Origin: CP2-2F sp034436355 | GTDB taxonomy: Bacteria; Chloroflexota; Anaerolineae; Aggregatilineales; UBA2796 | Assembly (NCBI GenBank): GCA_034436355.1 | Contig: DAOTVQ010000044.1 | Span: 61,778-125,777, forward strand | DNA: 64,000 bases | Direction: 5' to 3' | Shown: positions 9,365-19,072 of the stretch, piece after piece | Layout of the letters: each line of letters begins with the position of its first letter | Position numbering within the stretch: position 1 is the first letter of the stretch | Program-made: the position numbers and the translations under genes | The notes under the pieces: generated by a model | The model's database searches: none | The model's input: the letters and a program-made list of their open reading frames with translations, nothing else | What the model was told of the DNA's origin: nothing

Positions 9365-9412
9365 CTTCACACACGCTGATTCCCTTTCCTCGCGTGCGGG
9401 GAAAGGGCTAGG
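9365..9412 (-). repeat. Dispersed palindromic repeat, copy B (inverted relative to copy A)
   Basis: The reverse complement aligns with 7795-7844 (42 of 48 positions identical). It has the same hairpin, with arms CCCTTTCCTCG and CGGGGAAAGGG. A second hairpin module (CCTGCTCCGTAAACAGGG) adjoins it at 9342-9359 and resembles the one next to copy A. Copies A and B flank ino1 in opposite orientation. Confidence 0.75.
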
Positions 9413-9481
9413 GATAAGGGATTGTGTAGCGCCACCACGCCCATTTATCCGACCAACTGAGACCTTCTCGCCCATGCTGTG

Positions 9482-9509
9482 TATAATTTGCGATGTTGTT
9501 CGGTATACT
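9482..9509 (+). promoter_or_regulatory. Candidate -10 boxes for the DUF2298 operon
   Basis: TATAAT at 9482-9487 and TATACT at 9504-9509 lie 57 and 35 bp before the ATG at 9545. Neither has a clear -35 box at 16-18 bp, so which one is used cannot be decided. Confidence 0.35.
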
Positions 9510-9544
9510 AGCAGCTATCCTGTGGCTTAGAGTAAAAACTTCCT

Positions 9545-12500
9545 ATGGCATTTCAGCCCTACACCACGTCCGAGTCCGAATCCGCTATGCAGCGCCGTTG
9601 GCTGGTGCCGCTGCTCGTTGTGATTATTTTTGCCGTCGGCGCCTATTTCCGTTTCGTTGGGCAGAATTGGGACGATTTCACCCACCTGCACCCTGATGAG
9701 CGCTTTCTGACCCAAGTGGCAGAAAATATCAACGGGCGGCTTAACCTGACCAACCCTGATCCCGCGGCGCGTGCTGAACAGTACGAACTCTGCCGTGCGC
9801 GCTACCCTGAACGGGATGGCATTGGCGACTTTTTCGATTCCCAATGCTCGAACTGGTATCCCAAAAACGTTGGGCATGGGCTGTATGTGTACGGCGAGCT
9901 GCCGCTATTCGTGGTGCGGATCACGGCGGAAGCGATGCAGACGGTGCATTACGAAATTGCCCGCCACACGCCCGAAACAGAAGATGACGTGATCGCGCTG
10001 GCGTGGACGAACTACAACGGCATTCACTTTGTTGGGCGCAGCGTCTCCGCCATTGCCGATCTGATTTCGCTGCTCTTGGTCTTTGTGCTAGGGCGGATGC
10101 TCTATAACCAATGGGTCGGTGTGCTGGCGATGGCGCTCTATGCGGCGGCGGTGCTGCCCATTCAGCTTTCGCACTTCTGGACGGCGGACGCCTTCACCAG
10201 CCTGCCGGTGCTGATCGCCTTCATTTTTGCGGCACGCTTCATGCGGCGTGGGCGCGCCTTGGATGCACTTGGCTTTGGCGTGGGCATGGGCATAGCAATT
10301 GCCAGCCGCATTAATGTGCTGCCGCTCTTTGGCGTCTTTGTGGTGGCGGCAATCGTCTACGCCATGCCTGCCCTTGGGCGTGGCATCGCTCGCGCCGAGC
10401 GCGGACACCTGCTGCAAAAGGCAGCCGTTGGCGTCTTTGTGGCGCTGATCACGATGTTGGTGGTCTTTCGGTTCACCAATCCGCACGCATTCACCGGCGG
10501 ACCGGGCGTGCTGGGCATCTTTAACATTGTGCCGTATCAGCCCTTCCTTGCCGATGTTGGGCAGGCGCAATACCTGACCAGCGGCAAGGCAGATTTTCCG
10601 CCGAATCATCAGTGGGCAAGCCGCACGCCTTATGTATTCGCTGCGCAGAACATCATTTTGTGGGGCATGGGCGCACCGCTTGGCTTAGCAGCCTGGATCG
10701 GCTTGGTGTGGGCGCTCTGGCAGATTGTGCGCGCTAAGGTGGGCTGGACTCGGCACGTGCTAACGGCGGCGTGGATCGTTGCCTACTTCGCCTTTGTGGG
10801 GCGCCTGTGGGTGATGACCATGCGCTACTACATGCCGCTTTATCCATTCCTCACCCTGATGGCAGCCTGGGCGCTCTGGGAACTCTGGGCGCGGGCAAGG
10901 CACGCCCTGCGGGAGAATCCTGAAGGGGCGCGGCGCTTTGCCTACCGCATGAGCCTCGCCCTGCTGATCTTTGTGGTCGGCTTCACCTACCTGTGGGCGG
11001 GCGCCTTCACCAATATTTATCGGCGGCAACTGACTCGTGTAGAGGCATCGCACTGGGTCTATCGCAACGTGCCGTCGGCTGTTTCGGTCAATTTGCAGGC
11101 GGAAAATGGCGAGTCGTACCTGATCAACACATTCATCAGCACACCATCGGTCAACGCCAGCCTCAGCCGCTACACCGAAGGCGCACGCTTTGCCACACCG
11201 CTGCCACCGATCAACCAGCCCGCCACTGTAGATCGGCTGATCATCAACCGTCTGTACAGCGCGCCGAGCGACACCAACACCAAGACGTTTTGGGCGGCAC
11301 TTGCCCTGGATGCCGCCGGCTTGCAAGTGCTTGCCATCAACAGCCTGAGCGATACCTTTAACGATGCAGAAGGCTTAGGCAGAACCTACACGCTCGTCTT
11401 TGATAAGGCAGTGGAACTAGCGCCGAACACGCCTTACTACCTGCTAACGTGGAGTGAAGGCGATCTGGCAGCCGTGCGCCTGAGCGCCGCTGAAAACGAC
11501 TTTGTGCTTGCCGATAGCACGCTGAAGGTTGCGGCAAACTTACAGCTTTCCGCCTTCGATAACAACATTGCCTATGTTGGTGAGCAGGCGAGTACGCTGA
11601 TCAGCAGCACGGCGGCGATGGCGAATTTCAATGCGCCACTGACAGGTACCATCAGCAGCATCACATTGGCACATGCGCTCAATCCGCTGAACGATGGGCG
11701 CGCCGTGACGCTGCGGGCTGCTATCCGCGATGGCGCAACGGGCGATATGCTCGGCGAGGGCATTTTGCGCGCCGAACTGGATAGTGTGCCATATTCGCCC
11801 TTTGGCAAGTCGGTGCGGATCGTGCTGGATGCGCCGATCAGCGTGACCGCCGATCAGCCGTTGCAGGTGCAGGTTAGCACGCTCAACGGCATGTTGGCAC
11901 GCCTGACCGGCAGCGTGATCGCTACCGAGGGTCCTTGGGATGACCCTGTGCCGCACAAGGTCTGTGCCATGCCGCCTGATCTGCCGCTGCCGCAGCCGCC
12001 GGGCTTGTATACGCTGCCAACCTGCCGCGGCGTTGATCCGTGGGGGACGTATTATCGCGGTATTGAGCTATACATGGCGATGGAAGACGACACGCAAAAG
12101 CGCGATGTGCTGCAAAAAACGCTGGATGAAGCAGATTACATCACCATCAGCAGCAACCGCTTCTACGATACGCTCTCGCGCATTCCAACGCGCTTCCCAA
12201 TGAGCATCGCCTTCTATGAGGCGCTCTTTAAGGGCGAACTCGGCTACGACCTGATCGCGGTCTTTAACAATTCTTTCGAGATTTTCGGCATTCCGATCTC
12301 AGATCAGCACCTGCCGTTCTATGATAGTCCCGCATGGCTGAACGAATTTGAGGCGGAAGAGGCATTCCACGTCTACGATCATCCCGCTGTGCTGATCTTC
12401 AAGAAAAATCCTGAGCGCTACGCGGCAGAGGGTGTGGCAGCCGTGCTAAACAGCGTGCCGCTGAACAGCAATGCCACCTTCCAAACCGAAGACCCAACCA

Positions 12501-15289
12501 TCGTCAATGTGATTCGGTGGGGCGCCTACGAGGCAAGCCAAGCGCCAACCGCCTTCCTGATGCCTGACGAACTGCGCCAAACGCAAGAGACGGGCGGCAC
12601 TTGGTCGGATTTGTTCAACCGCACGGCGGCAATCAACACTTCGCCGCTAGTCAGTGTGATTGGCTGGTGGCTGGCGATCATGGTCTTTGGGTGGGTGATC
12701 GCGCCGCTGCTCTTTGCCCTGCTGCCGGGCTTGCCCGACCGTGGCTATCCACTGGCGAAGATCGCAGGCATGTTGGTGATCGCGTGGTTGGCGTGGGCGG
12801 GCGGCACACTGCGCCTGCCGTTGTGGAGCAGCGGCGGCTTGCTGTTCCTGCTGATCGTTGTGGCGCTCATCAGTGCGCGGGTGGCATGGCTGCGCCGCGC
12901 CGAGTTTGGCGAATGGCTGCGCCTGAATTGGCGGCATCTGCTGATCGTGGAAGCGATCACAGCGGCGCTTTTTGTGGCGTTCGTCTTTGTGCGGCTGGGC
13001 AACCCTGATTTGTGGGCGCAGACTCTCGGTGGCGAAAAGCCGATGAACTTTGCCTATTTCAACGCCGTGCTGCGCTCTAGCGTCTTCCCTGCTTACGATC
13101 CGTGGTATGCCGGCGGCTACCTAAACTACTACTACTTCGGCTATGTGTTGGTGGGTGCGCCAACCAAACTGCTGGGCGTGATGCCAAGCATCGCCTACAA
13201 CCTGATCGTGCCGACGCTCTTTGCCCTGACGGGCATTGGCGCCTTCTCGCTCGCCTTCAACCTGACCATCGCAAAGTGGCACTTCCCACGCAAGGAAGGC
13301 TCGGCAGAGCGCAGCGCACCACTGGCAGAGCGCGTGCGCCACGCCTTGCGGACGCCAAGCGGCGCGCCATACTTGGCAGGCACTTTGGCGCTGCTGCTGT
13401 GTATGGTGTTGGGCAACCTGGACACACCGCGTGTGTTCCTGACGGGCGTGCAGCGGGCGGGTGGCTGCACTGCCAGCAACGATCTCTATCTGTGGAAGGT
13501 CGATCAATTCATCGCACAGAACGGTAGGCAGCCCACACCAGAGGAATCGACTGAACTGCTGCTTGCCGCCAACAGCCCAAGCCTGATCGATCAGATTCTG
13601 TTCAACTTCGCTAACGTCGGGCGCACCGTCGAGTGCTTTGGGCGCGGCGTTGGGCAGCTTACGCAAGGTGCTATCCTGCCCATTGGCGCGGAACGCTGGT
13701 ACTGGGGTCCGCGCAGCGTGGTGGGCGAACTGGAAGGCAACAGCAACGAGATCAACGAGTTCCCGTACTTCACCTTCGTCTTTGGCGACCTGCACGCGCA
13801 CATGATCGCGCTGCCGATCACCTTCCTCGTGCTGACATGGCTAATGGGTGAGATGTTCGTCGGTGGCAGGCTGCGGCGCGCCACATGGGTCGTGATTATG
13901 GGTACGGCGTTAGGTGGCTTGAGCATCGGCATTTTGCGCGCCACCAACACTTGGGATTGGATCACCTATCTGATCTTAGGCATGGCGGGCTTACCGTTTG
14001 CTATTCTGCTGCGCCGTGATCGGCTGACGCGGGCAAACCTAACCGCGTGGATTGCACAGGTTGGCGGGCTGTTCATCGTGCAGATTATTGCTGCGCTGCC
14101 GTTCATGGCATTCCATGCCACATCCTACAGTTCGGTGAAGCCGTTCTTGGGCAACAAAACACCGATTTGGGCATTTTTCACGATGCATGGCGTGTTCTTG
14201 TTCGCCGCCATCTCGCTGATGGTTTGGCAGACATCGCGCCTGCTGCGGGCAGTTTACCTGCGCGATCTGTCGGGCAAATTCATCCAGACGGCGCTGATTG
14301 TAGGCGGCATCGGCATAGCGCTGTTGGTTGGGCTGTTCATGGCGGTCATGCCGCTACGCATCGCGCTCTTTGATCTGCCTATTCCGTTGGCACTGATCCT
14401 TGTGCCATTGATTGCGTGGGCGGTGGCGCTCTTTTTCGCGCCGCACCAAACGCGGGAATGGCAGATCATCTATGTGCTGATCGGTGCAGCGCTCGCTATT
14501 GCGCTGGGCGTCGAGATTGTGGTGCTGGACGGTGATATTGGGCGGCAGAACACCTTCTTTAAGTTCTACATGCAGGTCTGGATGATGCTGAGCGTGGCAA
14601 GCGGCGTCGGGCTGGCGTGGCTGCTCTATGCGGCGTGGCGCTGGCGTCCTGTGGTGCGGAATGTGTGGCTGTTCACGGCGGCACTCTTGCTCAGCATTGC
14701 GGCGCTCTTCCCGATCATGGCGACGCAGGGTAAGAATGCGATGCGGATGGCACCTGAAGCACCGCGCACCTTAGACGGCAACGCCTATATGGACTACGCC
14801 ATCTACTATGAAGGCAGCCAAGCTGTGCCGCTGAAAAACGACTTGCTGATGATCCGCTGGCTGCAAGATAACGTCAAAGGCACGCCGACCATCGTTGAGG
14901 CACATCAGTATCCCTCTGAGTATAAGTACAACAGCCGTATAGCGATCAATACCGGCTTGCCGACCATTCTCGGTTGGCGTTTCCATCAGCAGCAGCAGCG
15001 CACGCTTGATCCGCTGCCGAACTTGGTGGTGCAGCGCCAAGCGAACGTGACTGCGCTCTACAACACGCTGGATATTGGCACGGCGTGGGAACTGCTGCGC
15101 TTCTACGACGTGCGCTACATCATCGTGGGCGAGCTGGAGCGGATCACCTACCGCGAAGGCGGCTTGGGCAAGTTCGAGGCGATGGTGGCGCAAGGGCTGC
15201 TGGAGGTCGTCTACGATCATGAGGGTGATAAGATATACCACGTGGTGAAGGGCGCGCAGTATACGCCGCGCTTGGTGGGAATGCGCTAA
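9545..15289 (+). CDS. Giant GT39-DUF2298 fusion membrane protein
   Basis: A 1914-residue polytopic protein made of two units. Residues 1 to about 1010 are GT39-like: a first helix, then the acidic loop NWDDFTHLHPDERF, about ten helices, and a soluble stretch of some 480 residues (roughly 500-980). From about 1030 to the end it is a DUF2298 (Chlor_Arch_YYY) domain with EKPMNFAYFNAVLRSSVFPA, DPWYAGGYLNYYYFGY, FPYFTFVFGDLHAHM and a C-terminal LPTILGWRFHQ motif. DUF2298 proteins are thought to be membrane enzymes related to PMT/ArnT glycosyltransferases, but the reaction is not established. The next DUF2298 gene is homologous to the C-terminal half. ATG at 9545; an ATG at 9587 is an alternative start. 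Confidence 0.85.
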   Translation: MAFQPYTTSESESAMQRRWLVPLLVVIIFAVGAYFRFVGQNWDDFTHLHPDERFLTQVAENINGRLNLTNPDPAARAEQYELCRARYPERDGIGDFFDSQCSNWYPKNVGHGLYVYGELPLFVVRITAEAMQTVHYEIARHTPETEDDVIALAWTNYNGIHFVGRSVSAIADLISLLLVFVLGRMLYNQWVGVLAMALYAAAVLPIQLSHFWTADAFTSLPVLIAFIFAARFMRRGRALDALGFGVGMGIAIASRINVLPLFGVFVVAAIVYAMPALGRGIARAERGHLLQKAAVGVFVALITMLVVFRFTNPHAFTGGPGVLGIFNIVPYQPFLADVGQAQYLTSGKADFPPNHQWASRTPYVFAAQNIILWGMGAPLGLAAWIGLVWALWQIVRAKVGWTRHVLTAAWIVAYFAFVGRLWVMTMRYYMPLYPFLTLMAAWALWELWARARHALRENPEGARRFAYRMSLALLIFVVGFTYLWAGAFTNIYRRQLTRVEASHWVYRNVPSAVSVNLQAENGESYLINTFISTPSVNASLSRYTEGARFATPLPPINQPATVDRLIINRLYSAPSDTNTKTFWAALALDAAGLQVLAINSLSDTFNDAEGLGRTYTLVFDKAVELAPNTPYYLLTWSEGDLAAVRLSAAENDFVLADSTLKVAANLQLSAFDNNIAYVGEQASTLISSTAAMANFNAPLTGTISSITLAHALNPLNDGRAVTLRAAIRDGATGDMLGEGILRAELDSVPYSPFGKSVRIVLDAPISVTADQPLQVQVSTLNGMLARLTGSVIATEGPWDDPVPHKVCAMPPDLPLPQPPGLYTLPTCRGVDPWGTYYRGIELYMAMEDDTQKRDVLQKTLDEADYITISSNRFYDTLSRIPTRFPMSIAFYEALFKGELGYDLIAVFNNSFEIFGIPISDQHLPFYDSPAWLNEFEAEEAFHVYDHPAVLIFKKNPERYAAEGVAAVLNSVPLNSNATFQTEDPTIVNVIRWGAYEASQAPTAFLMPDELRQTQETGGTWSDLFNRTAAINTSPLVSVIGWWLAIMVFGWVIAPLLFALLPGLPDRGYPLAKIAGMLVIAWLAWAGGTLRLPLWSSGGLLFLLIVVALISARVAWLRRAEFGEWLRLNWRHLLIVEAITAALFVAFVFVRLGNPDLWAQTLGGEKPMNFAYFNAVLRSSVFPAYDPWYAGGYLNYYYFGYVLVGAPTKLLGVMPSIAYNLIVPTLFALTGIGAFSLAFNLTIAKWHFPRKEGSAERSAPLAERVRHALRTPSGAPYLAGTLALLLCMVLGNLDTPRVFLTGVQRAGGCTASNDLYLWKVDQFIAQNGRQPTPEESTELLLAANSPSLIDQILFNFANVGRTVECFGRGVGQLTQGAILPIGAERWYWGPRSVVGELEGNSNEINEFPYFTFVFGDLHAHMIALPITFLVLTWLMGEMFVGGRLRRATWVVIMGTALGGLSIGILRATNTWDWITYLILGMAGLPFAILLRRDRLTRANLTAWIAQVGGLFIVQIIAALPFMAFHATSYSSVKPFLGNKTPIWAFFTMHGVFLFAAISLMVWQTSRLLRAVYLRDLSGKFIQTALIVGGIGIALLVGLFMAVMPLRIALFDLPIPLALILVPLIAWAVALFFAPHQTREWQIIYVLIGAALAIALGVEIVVLDGDIGRQNTFFKFYMQVWMMLSVASGVGLAWLLYAAWRWRPVVRNVWLFTAALLLSIAALFPIMATQGKNAMRMAPEAPRTLDGNAYMDYAIYYEGSQAVPLKNDLLMIRWLQDNVKGTPTIVEAHQYPSEYKYNSRIAINTGLPTILGWRFHQQQQRTLDPLPNLVVQRQANVTALYNTLDIGTAWELLRFYDVRYIIVGELERITYREGGLGKFEAMVAQGLLEVVYDHEGDKIYHVVKGAQYTPRLVGMR

Positions 15290-15302
15290 GGAGCAAGTTG
15301 AC

Positions 15303-15551
15303 ATGGTGAAAATTTACGAGGGGCTAGTGCTTATGGCTGAAGTTCCGCTTGAGCGCAGCGCTTATGCCTTTTCAATACGGCTTGCAACAAACACAATTCT
15401 TGAAGGCGCTGTGTATAGCTTTCAGAACAGCGATTGGCGTGTTCTGGTGAGCGATGGGTATCAGGCAAAAGGCTTTCCCACACGCGCTGATGCCCTTCGA
15501 GCGCTTGCCAAACACTATGGGTTGGGTAAATTCGCCGATGACAAGGCATAG
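15303..15551 (+). CDS. Small hypothetical protein upstream of an adenine methylase
   Basis: An 82-residue soluble protein that I do not recognise. The start ATG follows a strong AAGGAG Shine-Dalgarno that overlaps the stop codon of the giant gene. An ATG at 15333 is a possible shorter start. The sequence reads as a small mixed alpha/beta fold with two beta-like stretches and a C-terminal helix (ADALRALAKHYG). There are no cysteines and no helix-turn-helix signature. It overlaps the methylase start by 14 bp, so the two are translationally coupled. A role in controlling or partnering the methylase is a guess from position only. Confidence 0.7.
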   Translation: MVKIYEGLVLMAEVPLERSAYAFSIRLATNTILEGAVYSFQNSDWRVLVSDGYQAKGFPTRADALRALAKHYGLGKFADDKA

Positions 15552-16368
15552 CGTGCCTGTGCCAACCGTCAAGAGCCCACTGCGCTATCCCGGCGGCAAA
15601 TCACGCGCCATTGCCAAAATTTTGGCACAAATGCCCGTTAATATGGCGGAATATCGTGAGCCGATGGTGGGCGGTGGATCGGTCTTTTTGGCAGTGAAAG
15701 CAGTCTTGGGCAATCGTGTAGCGCGCTATTGGATTAACGATCTCAACTATGACCTGTGTTGCTTTTGGCGTGCTGCACGGGATGAGAATACGCTGTTGGT
15801 TGAACGTCTGATTGCTTTGAAGCGTGCTTATGCTGATGGGCGTGCCTTGTGGGCATTCTTGAATATTCCCAACACGCTGCAAAGCGATTTAGAGCGTGCC
15901 ATGCGTTTCTTCGCCTTGAATCGGATCACGTTTTCGGGTGTGGTCGATTCAGGCGGCTATTCCCAGCAGGCTTTTGAACGGCGCTTCACCGACTCGGCGA
16001 TTGAGCGTGTGCGGAAACTTGCGCCCATGCTGGCGAATGTTCACATCACACATGCCGACTATCTGCCGATGCTGCAAGAAGGTGGCGAAAGTGTGTTCAT
16101 TTTTCTCGACCCGCCCTATTGGCGTGCCACCTCTTCGCGGTTGTATGGCACAGATGGCGTGCTGCACACGACGTTTGACCATGCGCGCTTTGCCAACGCG
16201 TTACGCGAATGCCGCCACCGCTGGCTGATCACCTATGATGATTCGCCAATGGTGCGCCAACTGTTCAGCTTCGCGCAGATCACGGCGTGGCAACTGCAAT
16301 ATGGCATGAATAACGTTGGGCAAGCAACTGCTCAAAAGGGCAACGAATTGTTCATCAGGAACTACTAA
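15538..16368 (+). CDS. D12-class DNA N6-adenine methyltransferase (orphan)
   Basis: A 276-residue Dam-like enzyme that would transfer a methyl group from S-adenosylmethionine to adenine N6. Motif X/I is LRYPGGKSRAI (about residues 15-25) and EPMVGGGSVFL (41-51). The catalytic motif IV is DPPYW at 191-195. The order (AdoMet motif first, target region in the middle, DPPY late) is the alpha class. I take the ATG at 15538 because the YPGGK motif then falls at the usual distance from the N-terminus; a longer frame from 15454 reads through the upstream gene. No restriction endonuclease is next to it. It sits between two DUF2298 genes with which it has no obvious link, and its base use looks more AT-rich, suggesting insertion by transfer. 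Confidence 0.9.
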   Translation: MTRHSVPVPTVKSPLRYPGGKSRAIAKILAQMPVNMAEYREPMVGGGSVFLAVKAVLGNRVARYWINDLNYDLCCFWRAARDENTLLVERLIALKRAYADGRALWAFLNIPNTLQSDLERAMRFFALNRITFSGVVDSGGYSQQAFERRFTDSAIERVRKLAPMLANVHITHADYLPMLQEGGESVFIFLDPPYWRATSSRLYGTDGVLHTTFDHARFANALRECRHRWLITYDDSPMVRQLFSFAQITAWQLQYGMNNVGQATAQKGNELFIRNY

Positions 16369-16380
16369 AAGGCACACAGC

Positions 16381-19068
16381 ATGTTCTTTGACTGGCTTCT
16401 TTCTGAAGGGTGGGCGCTGATCAGTTGGTGGTTAATCAGCCTAGCAGCAGGCTGGGCAGTGTTGCCACTCTGCCTGCGCTTGTTTCACGGGCTGCCTTCA
16501 CGCGGCTATGCCCTAGCGCGTGCGTTCGGCATCCTGCTAATTGGCTACCTATTCTGGTTGCTGAACAATTTGGGCGTGCTGCGAAACACCAGCGGCGATA
16601 CGCTCTTGGTGGCGCTGATCGTCTTGGCGCTGAGCCTGATCGCCTATTTCACGTGGCGCGAACGCATTCCCTGGCGCGCCTATCTGCGCCAAAACGCGCC
16701 GCTGATCATCAGCGTGGAAGTGCTGTTCGTCCTGCTGTTCGTCGGTTGGGCAATCGTGCGCGCCCTGCACCCTGACCTGACAGCCACCGAAAAGCCGATG
16801 GAGATGGCATTCCTAAGCGCGGTGCGGCGCAGCGCACAGTTTCCGCCACATGATCCGTGGTTCTCTGGCTATGCAATCAGCTACTATCACTTTGGCTACA
16901 TCCTGATCGGCACAATTGCCAACCTAAGCGCCGTCAGCAACGGCATGGCGTTTAACTTAGGCATCGCGCTGCTCTTTGCGCTGACAGGCATCGGCGCCTT
17001 TGGCGTCGCCTACGATCTGGTTGCCTCTCGCGGCGCGCTGATGCGTATGCGCTTGGCAGCAGGCAGCTTGGCAGTTTTGCTGGCGATCATCATGGGCAAC
17101 CTTGGCACTGCCCTTGTGGAGATTCCTTTCCAAACGCGAACGGCATCGCCTGAATACCTTAGTTGGATGAACCTTGAAGAACGTGATTCGTACACAGTTG
17201 GCTGTCTGCCAACCGAGAGTGCTGATCCGAGCAACTGGTGCTTCTGGTGGTGGTTCCGCTACAGCCGCATCGTGCGCGATCTAGATTTGAGCGGGCGTCC
17301 ATTGGTCATTCAACCGATCACCGAGATGCCGATCTTCAGTTATGTACTGGCAGATATGCATCCGCACGTGCTTTCGATGCCCTTTGTGATGTTGGTGATA
17401 GCCCTCGCCTTTAACTTGGTGCTGGGCAAGCGGCGGCTCAAGGTGTGGGAACTGCTGCTCTACGGCATATGCGTGGGCGGCATGATCTTCCTGAATTCGT
17501 GGGATGCAATCTTTATCGGCTTCATCATTGGTGCGGAGGCGCTGCGGCGGCTGATCGCTAACGGCACGGGCGGCTATTTGCCGCGTGATTGGCGGGGCAT
17601 AGCAGGCTTTGCAGGCGCAATAATCGGGCTGACGGCGGTGCTGTATCTGCCGTTCTTCATCGGTTTCCGTTCGCAGGCGGGCGGCATTTTGCCGAATCTG
17701 CTCTGGCAGACGCAGTTCCAGCAGTTCTTCTTACAGTTCGCACCGTTCCTAATCATCTTTGCCGTCTTCCTGTGGATGGAATGGCGGCGGGCAGGTGCAA
17801 CGTTCAATGCGCGCTTTGCGGCTCAGGTGGTTGTTGGCGTGATGGCGCTGATCCTGATCGCCGTGATCGGGTTGGCGGTGGTGGCATGGGCGCGGGAGGA
17901 TGTGCGCTATGCTGTCTTTCAGGCGTTGGATGAAAGCGGTGGCGTGTTGGGGACAGTGCCTGCCCTTTTGGCGCGGCGCTTACACGGCATCCTGACTCAC
18001 ACCGTCTTGTTCGGCATCATCGGTGTGGTGATTGCGCGCCTCTTTGCGCGTGAGCCACGCCGTGCCGATGGCACGCCAGAGGCAACGCGGCAGGTTATCA
18101 ACTATGCGCCCGCCACAGGCTTTGCCCTGTTTCTGATCGGCGCCGGTGCGGTGCTGACCCTTGCGCCGGAATTCGTCTACCTGCGGGATGGCTTTGGCGT
18201 GCGGATCAACACGATCTTCAAGCTGTGGTATCAGGCGTGGCTGTTGTGGAGCATTGCGGCTGCCTATGCGCTGTTTGTGTATTTATATGAAGGTGTGCCG
18301 AGTGGGTTGCTCACGCAGTGGTATCGCCTGTGGCGGACGTGGCTAAGCACGGCGTTGTACGGTTTACGGGTGCTGCTCGGCAACCGCACACTGCGCAAAC
18401 CGCAACCGATAAGCGTGTTGGCGCAGCTTTCAGTGGTCGCGCAGACGGGTATACTGCTATTGATGTTTGTTAGCATTGGGCTAGGCTTGGTCTATCCCGC
18501 CTATGCAGTTACTTCACGTGCGCTGGGCGAAAGCGGCAGGCTGCGCGGCAACACCCAAGATATGACGTTGGACGGCGGCTTGAGCATGGCACAAGGCAGA
18601 GATGACTATAACGCCATTCAGTGCCTAGCGCGCATCGCCACCTCTGATCGGGATGTGGTGGCAGAGGCGACCCGCGAACGGCTTGCCTACCGCGGCGACT
18701 ACGGGCGTGTAAGCGCGCTCACAGGCATTCCGACGCTGCTCGGCTGGGATAACCATCAAGGGCAGTGGCGCGGCAACACCTTCCCACAGGTGAACACGCT
18801 CACCTACGTGGTGAACGGCGAAACACGCATCGAGACACGCGCACAGGCAATTGCCACGCTCTACAACAGCACGGATCCGGCTGAGGCACTGGGCGTCATT
18901 CAGCGCTACGGCATCACCTACATCTACGTGGGTGCTACAGAGCGCCGCGATTTTTCACCCGAAGGCTTGGCAAAGTTTGATGCCTTGCCGCCACTTTGCG
19001 AGTATGGCGACACACGCGTTTACAGCGCCGATTCATTCAAGGCACTGCTGGCAGCGCGTGCAAACTAA
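16381..19068 (+). CDS. DUF2298 (Chlor_Arch_YYY) membrane protein
   Basis: An 895-residue polytopic membrane protein, homologous along its length to the C-terminal half of the 1914-residue fusion. Shared landmarks are EKPMEMAFLSAVRRSAQFPP, DPWFSGYAISYYHFGY, the acidic/His motif EMPIFSYVLADMHPHV, and a C-terminal GIPTLLGWDNHQGQW. The D-x-H-x-H in the loop looks like a metal or catalytic site, although the reaction of the family is not known. It starts 12 bp after the methylase stop, and the downstream GT39-like gene follows after 4 bp. Without the methylase insertion it would directly follow the giant fusion, so the two genes may derive from a tandem duplication. Confidence 0.85.
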   Translation: MFFDWLLSEGWALISWWLISLAAGWAVLPLCLRLFHGLPSRGYALARAFGILLIGYLFWLLNNLGVLRNTSGDTLLVALIVLALSLIAYFTWRERIPWRAYLRQNAPLIISVEVLFVLLFVGWAIVRALHPDLTATEKPMEMAFLSAVRRSAQFPPHDPWFSGYAISYYHFGYILIGTIANLSAVSNGMAFNLGIALLFALTGIGAFGVAYDLVASRGALMRMRLAAGSLAVLLAIIMGNLGTALVEIPFQTRTASPEYLSWMNLEERDSYTVGCLPTESADPSNWCFWWWFRYSRIVRDLDLSGRPLVIQPITEMPIFSYVLADMHPHVLSMPFVMLVIALAFNLVLGKRRLKVWELLLYGICVGGMIFLNSWDAIFIGFIIGAEALRRLIANGTGGYLPRDWRGIAGFAGAIIGLTAVLYLPFFIGFRSQAGGILPNLLWQTQFQQFFLQFAPFLIIFAVFLWMEWRRAGATFNARFAAQVVVGVMALILIAVIGLAVVAWAREDVRYAVFQALDESGGVLGTVPALLARRLHGILTHTVLFGIIGVVIARLFAREPRRADGTPEATRQVINYAPATGFALFLIGAGAVLTLAPEFVYLRDGFGVRINTIFKLWYQAWLLWSIAAAYALFVYLYEGVPSGLLTQWYRLWRTWLSTALYGLRVLLGNRTLRKPQPISVLAQLSVVAQTGILLLMFVSIGLGLVYPAYAVTSRALGESGRLRGNTQDMTLDGGLSMAQGRDDYNAIQCLARIATSDRDVVAEATRERLAYRGDYGRVSALTGIPTLLGWDNHQGQWRGNTFPQVNTLTYVVNGETRIETRAQAIATLYNSTDPAEALGVIQRYGITYIYVGATERRDFSPEGLAKFDALPPLCEYGDTRVYSADSFKALLAARAN

Positions 19069-19072
19069 CCCA

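Larger units (their letters stand above)
9029..9544. other. 516-bp divergent intergenic region
   Basis: It lies between the starts of ino1 (minus) and the 1914-residue DUF2298 gene (plus). It holds repeat copy B, a degenerate GC-rich hairpin at about 9341-9364, and two -10-like boxes for the plus-strand gene, TATAAT at 9482-9487 and TATACT at 9504-9509. No tRNA, small RNA or reading frame could be supported. Confidence 0.5.
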
